In this document: positions 58,880 through 64,000 of the stretch, piece by piece | Layout of the letters: every line of letters begins with the position of its first letter | Numbering within the stretch: the stretch's first letter is position 1 | Source of the DNA: Margaritifera margaritifera | Taxonomy: Eukaryota > Mollusca > Bivalvia > Unionida > Margaritiferidae | Assembly: GCA_029931535.1 (NCBI GenBank) | Contig: JAQPZY010001490.1 | Span: 2,084,501 to 2,148,500, forward strand | DNA: 64,000 bases | Reading direction: 5' to 3' | Program-made: the position numbers and the translations under genes | The notes under the pieces: model-generated | What the model saw: the letters and a program-made list of their open reading frames with translations, nothing else | What the model was told of the DNA's origin: nothing | Databases searched by the model: none

Positions 58880-60529
58880 AGGACTTTTAAATAGCTTTTT
58901 CAATTGTACTTTTATGATTGTACTGCTCAACATGAAATGGTATTGATTCTACTTAATTAACAATTAGTTCTGCAGGGGTGAAATCTGTAAGGATCCTCTT
59001 GTTACTGTATTAGTAATCTTTAGCTCATAAGACCAAGTGAGCTCATCGTATAGCCATACATTCATCATTTGTCGCCCATCGTGAATTGTGCGTCGGCCAT
59101 CAACATTTGCTTGTTATCACTCTGGAGTCCATATTTCTGATTCGATATCAATCTAACTTGGAATATTGGATTATCTTAGAGGAGTTCAGTAACGAGCAAC
59201 ATCCATGCATTTTAAAGAGGTGATCTTGCAGTTGATTGGTGAGCTTTGTTACCACTCTGCAATCCAGATTTCTGATTCAATTTTGATCAAACTCGGAATA
59301 TATGCTTGTATCACTGAGGTCTCAAACGAATTTGATAATGAGTGAGATCCACGCATACTAATGATGTCATCATGCATCTGATTGGCTAAGCTTTTACCAC
59401 TCTTAAGGCCACATATCTAATCCAATTTTGATGAAACTTGCAAAATGTGCTTATATCATCAAGATCTCATATGAGTTTGATAATGAGCGAGATCCACACA
59501 TACTAATTAGGTGGTCTTGCATTGGATTTGCTGAGCTAGTTGCGCCACTTGAAGTCATATTTCTGATCTGACTTTGATCAGAGATTGAAATATGGACTTG
59601 TATCATAAAGATCTTGGATGGGTTCGATGGGTTCGATATTGAGCAAGATATATGCATATTAAGGAGGTGATCTTGCATTTGATTGGCTGACCTTGTTACC
59701 ACTCTGGAGGTTAGATTTCTGATCCAGGTTTGATCAAACTTGAAATATATACGTATATCACCAAGATCTCGGACAAGTTCAGCAAGATCCATGCATATAT
59801 TATTGAGGTGATCTTGCATCTGATTGGTCGAGATTGTTGCCACTCTGGAAACCATATTTCTGATCCTATTTTGAACAAACTTGACGTATCGGCTTATATC
59901 ATCAAGATCTTGGATGGTTTTGATAATGAATAAGATTCACGCATATTAATGATGTAATCTTATATGTGATTGGCTGAACTTGTTGTTACTCTGGAAGCCT
60001 TATTTGTGACCCGATTTGATCAGACTTGAAATATATGCTTATATCATCAAGATCTTCGACTGTATCAATAATAAGCGAGATCCGTGAATATTTATGAGAT
60101 GATCTTGCATGTGATTGCCTGAGCTTATTACCATTCTGGAGGCCATAATTTTTTTATCACAATTAGAATAATGAGCTTATATCGTCAAGATCTTGCACAG
60201 TTTTTAAAGCGGGATCCACACATTAATGTCAGAGGTGTTCTTGCATCAAATTGGCTGATCTTGGTACCACTCTTAGCCATATTTTTGATCTGGTGGGTTT
60301 ATTATCAAGATCTGAATGACTTCGATTATGAGCAAGAAACTGTGTATGTTAATTATGCCTTTATCTTTTGAAAGTTTTTTTATCAGAATATGGTACAATA
60401 GGTAAAATCAACATGATAGAAAGTTTGGGAGATAGTTTACATAGGATGTGTTCTTACAATACTACATACACCTGCTTGGTGAAATGGTTAACTGCAAGCC
60501 AGGTGAGCGATAACAGGCCCACTTGAGAC
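58880..60529 (-). repeat. Right arm of the large inverted duplication
   Basis: This is the reverse complement of 51625-53905, without the LTR and with about two additional array F units (60050-60370). The 134-codon frame running through the array is identical in both arms except for two residues, a direct measure of near-identity. The outer end is ACAGGCCCACTTGAG. Confidence 0.9.
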
Positions 60530-60670
60530 CAACCATAAAAAAATGATTTCAGCAGACACACTAGACTATTAGTAAATATTTTGATTTTTTTGTTTTGTTT
60601 TATTGTTATTGTATTGTTCAAGATGTTTTAAGAGGAATATTTAAGGACAGCTCTTATATTTATTTTTTCA

Positions 60671-60848
60671 ATTCATGTCAAAAGGCCGAAACGTGTGCTT
60701 TCTGCCAATGCTAAGAAACCACCGTCTAAGAATTATTACAAGTTCAACGGTGCTTGGATATCAGAGTTTAAGTGTGTGCAGGCTAGCAGCACAGGTCCTG
60801 AGTTTGCATTATGTGTTTCAAAGGTATGCATCTTTTGTATTTCATAAA
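60671..60848 (+). pseudogene. hAT-type N-terminal zinc-finger fragment
   Basis: The frame reads VKRPKRVLSANAKKPPSKNY, YKFNGAWISEFKCVQASSTG, PEFALCVSKVC and ends at TAA. The W-x-EF ... FA-C-xxx-C pattern with a basic leader resembles the BED/TTF-like finger at the start of hAT-derived proteins. The His half of the finger is missing. A donor-like AAG|gtatgc follows, so it may be a former exon. No transposase core is nearby. Confidence 0.5.
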
Positions 60849-60849
60849 C

Positions 60850-61608
60850 TTTTGAAGTTTTCATGCACATAAATTAAATTCAAGTCCAAGATAAAATATA
60901 TCAGTTAACCATATATTACAAGATAATTAATTTTAAAGTTGGGATAAATTATTTGTAAAATCATAAATATAATATGTATTTTTTCATTGTTTATTTAAAG
61001 TCTAAATCATTCTTTTGTTTTAAATTTAGAGTGGTGAAACTTGCCAACAGATTTTTGGATCTGAGCTATTAATTATTACTGTAACAATTTCCATCAGAAT
61101 CTGAATTAGATTTATGTCCAAAAGAATACATATTATAAAAAAAAATGCACTTATGTTTTCAATCCCCTTAAAACACTTACAATTTATGCCGATAAAAAAT
61201 CTACTGGTTTAGAAGCCAATATACTGATCAAAATATTTAAATGTACCGGTTTGAAATCCTGGTTCTGTCACATGTATGGATATGTGATTTGTTTTAGAAT
61301 TTGGCAGCTGTCGTCCTGAACCAATTTTGTTACTGACATTTTTCTTTCAGTTGCAAACTTAAAGATCACTGGAAAAGCGTATAAAAATTATTTTGACATT
61401 ATTTATCCATCTTGAAAAGCAATTGCACCACTATCACTGCATGATATACCCATCAGTGGAAGCAAATGTTTGGCTTGTGGCATAAACTAATGAGAAATTG
61501 AAGGTGGCTAAATAATGCCAATACATAATAATATGTCCAATGATGATGAAGACCTAAGTCACTACATAGTATGTACCGCGAACATGGGGAATATGAAACT
61601 CCAGTTGA

Positions 61609-61706
<98 letters not shown>

Positions 61707-62194
61707 CCGATTCTCGAACAGTTAGTCGAAGTAAGTACAATGTTGTAAAATAGCAAATAATAAGTCGCAAGTGCGAGATGACTCTTTATTCCAATAAGAT
61801 TCATCTGAGTTCAAATCGTGTGAATTTCATAATAATTATATACATATAACAACAATAATTTTTTTTTACAAAAATAAGAAAGATATATTTTTTTCTGCGA
61901 CCCAATGACTTGTACCTAACGATAGCTTAAGCTATACAGTGGCGTCGTACTGAAGATCCGCATGTTGGGCGAATTATTAATTTCGGTAAAAGATCGTTAT
62001 TTCTACACAACTTAGACAAGATGCTCAGCGTATAATCCTGATGTATTCCTAGTAACAGATTATGTGGTGTTGCTATGGTAACATCCACCATATGTAAGCA
62101 AGACCACTTCCTGTGCAATGTTGGGTAAAATCTGTTCATTTTGTTGATATATCGTCGCCAAAACATCTTTGTTAAAACAACTTTGTTTTTGTTA

Positions 62195-62198
<4 letters not shown>
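60850..62198. other. Mostly unrecognised, with a compound (CA)n(TA)n microsatellite
   Basis: At about 61609-61704 an (AC)15-type run passes directly into (AT)n. A minus frame at 62166-61927 (80 codons, balanced codon use, CHMVDVTIATPHNLL in the middle) could be coding, but has no known domain. Confidence 0.5.

Positions 62199-62240
<42 letters not shown>
62199..62240. repeat. (CT)n microsatellite
   Basis: About 21 dinucleotide units. Confidence 0.95.
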
Positions 62241-62242
<2 letters not shown>

Positions 62243-62370
62243 TAAACTTCAATACAATACTCGGGAAAAATCCGTTTGCAATGTAAGACGTAGACCCTGA
62301 TATTTATGACAGGGACGGGTCAACATCTTAGAATAGCACAAGCGACAAGCGGTGTTGTATAGCGTGTTAC

Positions 62371-62880
62371 CCGGTAGTCCGATAAATCAGCCCCCAAACC
62401 TGTGTTGATAACTGATGGACGTTGTTCGGGTACGATGTCACCTATTCATAAAAATGTGCAATTTTGCTCCATGCAAATCTGTCCGGAACACACCAGCGCA
62501 CAGTTTAGACACTTACCGGTATTTGGTAACAGCCGTATGTAGCCGCGAATTTCAAAATGGCCACAGGACATAGGGTTGTATTATTCCAAGTGGATTTACA
62601 GGTCGTGAAGCATAGGAGTTGATCAGGAAATATTCTGTACATATCGCCAAAAGGACCCTTCGACCGACGGTAGCTCAAGAGACGTGAGAAATACTGGTAA
62701 GTGTCTAAAATGTATACCGATGTGTTACGGACAGATTTGTTTGCAAATAATTCCTAGATTTTATGAATAGGTGACATCAAACCCATAAAACGTCCATCAG
62801 TATCAACACAGGCTTTTTTTTTTTTTTTTTTTTGGGGTGGGGGTGGGGTGTGTGATAATTTATCGGACTAGCTCCCCGGT
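62371..62880. mobile_element. Long-TIR hairpin element (~150-190-bp arms)
   Basis: Left arm CGGTAGTCCGATAAATCAGC, CTGTGTTGATAACTGATGGA, GTCACCTATTCATAAAA, AGACACTTACCGGTATT. The right arm, in inverse order from 62690, is AATACTGGTAAGTGTCTAAA, TTTTATGAATAGGTGACATC, CGTCCATCAGTATCAACACA, TTATCGGACTAGC. The right arm has gained a T-run of 18 or more and a G-rich run. The centre of 165 bp is non-coding. Confidence 0.85.
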
Positions 62881-62899
62881 CGACTGACCGAGGAACTAG

Positions 62900-63730
62900 T
62901 CGCCAAATTTGCAGCAATATCTCACATACTTGGCAGCCCATATTGAAACTATTGCACAGATTAAAGTCTAATTGTTTCAGTCGGACTATACTTACACTGA
63001 TGTCTTTTTCCCGACATAATGAAATCCTGGCAAAAGCAAGTGGAGGCTTTTCAAGAGCCGTTGACGTACATTTCGGTTGATTTAAATGTGATGGTAGTTG
63101 ATGAATGCCTAGGTCGGTTAAAATGGGGCAAGTTTCTTTAACGAAACGGATCTATCTAATCTCTTTCGTCAACATTAGTGTGCATCTCTTGCAGACCAGT
63201 CACCTCGCAAATTTAAATTTCTTTGGTTATCATGAAACAAATAATAAAGTAGTTGTGCTTGAATTGAGAGAATGAAATAAAGCAGACTATCTTGGAGGAA
63301 ATGTGTAATCAAATAAAATGAAAACTAGATCAGACTAAAATACTAAAAAGTCAAGCATTCAAGAAGGATTCTTATAGAAAAATGAAAGAAAATGAATGGA
63401 TCATGTATGCAATGTTGAAAAAAAAAATGATGAAGGGAAATCAATGAAAATGATAACAAATCAGAGGGAAAAAAATCTTATGAAGGGTCTAGAGCGTTTA
63501 AAAAGGAACAAATCTGACCTATAGTAAATCATACAAGTTATTATGAAAGACATCAGACCCAAATATAGCCTATCGCCGCATCTTTCTCAGTGCCCCAGCA
63601 ACAGTGTAGACCCATAGATTTATTGTTATTCCGCCAATGTTTATATATGTCTAGATAATACAACATACAGCGCGACCTACTGGGTTTTTGGCACTGATTT
63701 AAACAGTTCGGATAAATGACACAAGAAAAC
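62900..63730. other. No recognised gene
   Basis: A-rich sequence with no exon or repeat family that I can support. Confidence 0.45.
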
Positions 63731-63734
63731 GAAC

Positions 63735-63737
63735 ACA

Positions 63738-63778
<41 letters not shown>

Positions 63779-63780
63779 AC
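63735..63780. repeat. (CA)n microsatellite
   Basis: About 22 units with single interruptions. Confidence 0.93.
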
Positions 63781-63966
63781 ATAATAGTTACAAAAATCTT
63801 GTATGTATGCCACTGTTAACAATTTACATTTCGCGAATACTGCGTTTCGAGAAAGTAATGCCCGACTTATTCGCGACTACACTCATTCACAAAGGTGGAA
63901 CAGACAATTCTTGCGACTTTGCGCTCTAATGAATATAGGGGATCGACAATTTAATTTACGCGGGAT

Positions 63967-63984
63967 GGGGGGGGGGGGGGGGGG
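63967..63984. repeat. G homopolymer
   Basis: Eighteen consecutive G. Length is likely unstable and error-prone in sequencing. Confidence 0.9.
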
Positions 63985-64000
63985 CTGGGCTTTTCATTCG

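Overview
The window looks like intron-rich, AT-rich, repeat-dense DNA from an invertebrate animal. A bivalve mollusc is the best guess. This rests on tRNA-derived SINEs, DIRS-type retrotransposons, many tandem arrays of roughly 150-bp units, and a multicopy integrase-core gene family common in such genomes. No species can be named from the sequence alone. Almost no open reading frame here is a gene: the real coding sequence is split into short exons, and most long frames come from tandem repeats or (TA)n tracts.

Left part (1-28,550): a minus-strand gene for a mitochondrial acyl-CoA thioesterase of the ACOT9 type. Seven coding exons can be read with GT-AG borders and matching phases: 25,586-25,475, 19,058-19,013, 17,421-17,216, 14,741-14,649, 12,110-12,007, 9,066-8,993 and 2,928-2,861. 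The 3' exons lie beyond the left edge. A possible 5' UTR exon with an ETS-type site ends at 28,487. The introns hold a near-complete DIRS1-like element (3,696-8,850) with inverted terminal repeats and an internal complementary region, a second truncated DIRS copy (21,412-24,435), SINEs, minisatellites of 30, 31, 58 and 62 bp, hairpin elements and ~150-bp tandem arrays.

Middle (28,550-47,900): a 5.5-kb imperfect palindrome (33,790-39,264) built of nested tandem repeats, resembling a Foldback-type element and abutting a truncated SINE. It is followed by the C-terminal exon of a HECT ubiquitin-ligase domain with one frameshift (40,963-41,248, plus). Next is a minus-strand integrase-core pseudogene (47,896-43,390) whose intron borders are still visible, with a hairpin transposon and a tandem array in its second intron.

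Right part (47,900-64,000): essentially repeats. Two nearly identical inverted arms (51,625-53,905 and 58,880-60,529), each carrying a ~155-bp tandem array, flank about 5 kb. A 926-bp solo LTR sits in the left arm only, and the right arm preserves the exact empty target site. There is also a small hAT-like element with degraded 8-bp target duplications, a hAT-type zinc-finger fragment, a long-TIR hairpin element and several microsatellites. No convincing intact host gene is seen right of 47,900.
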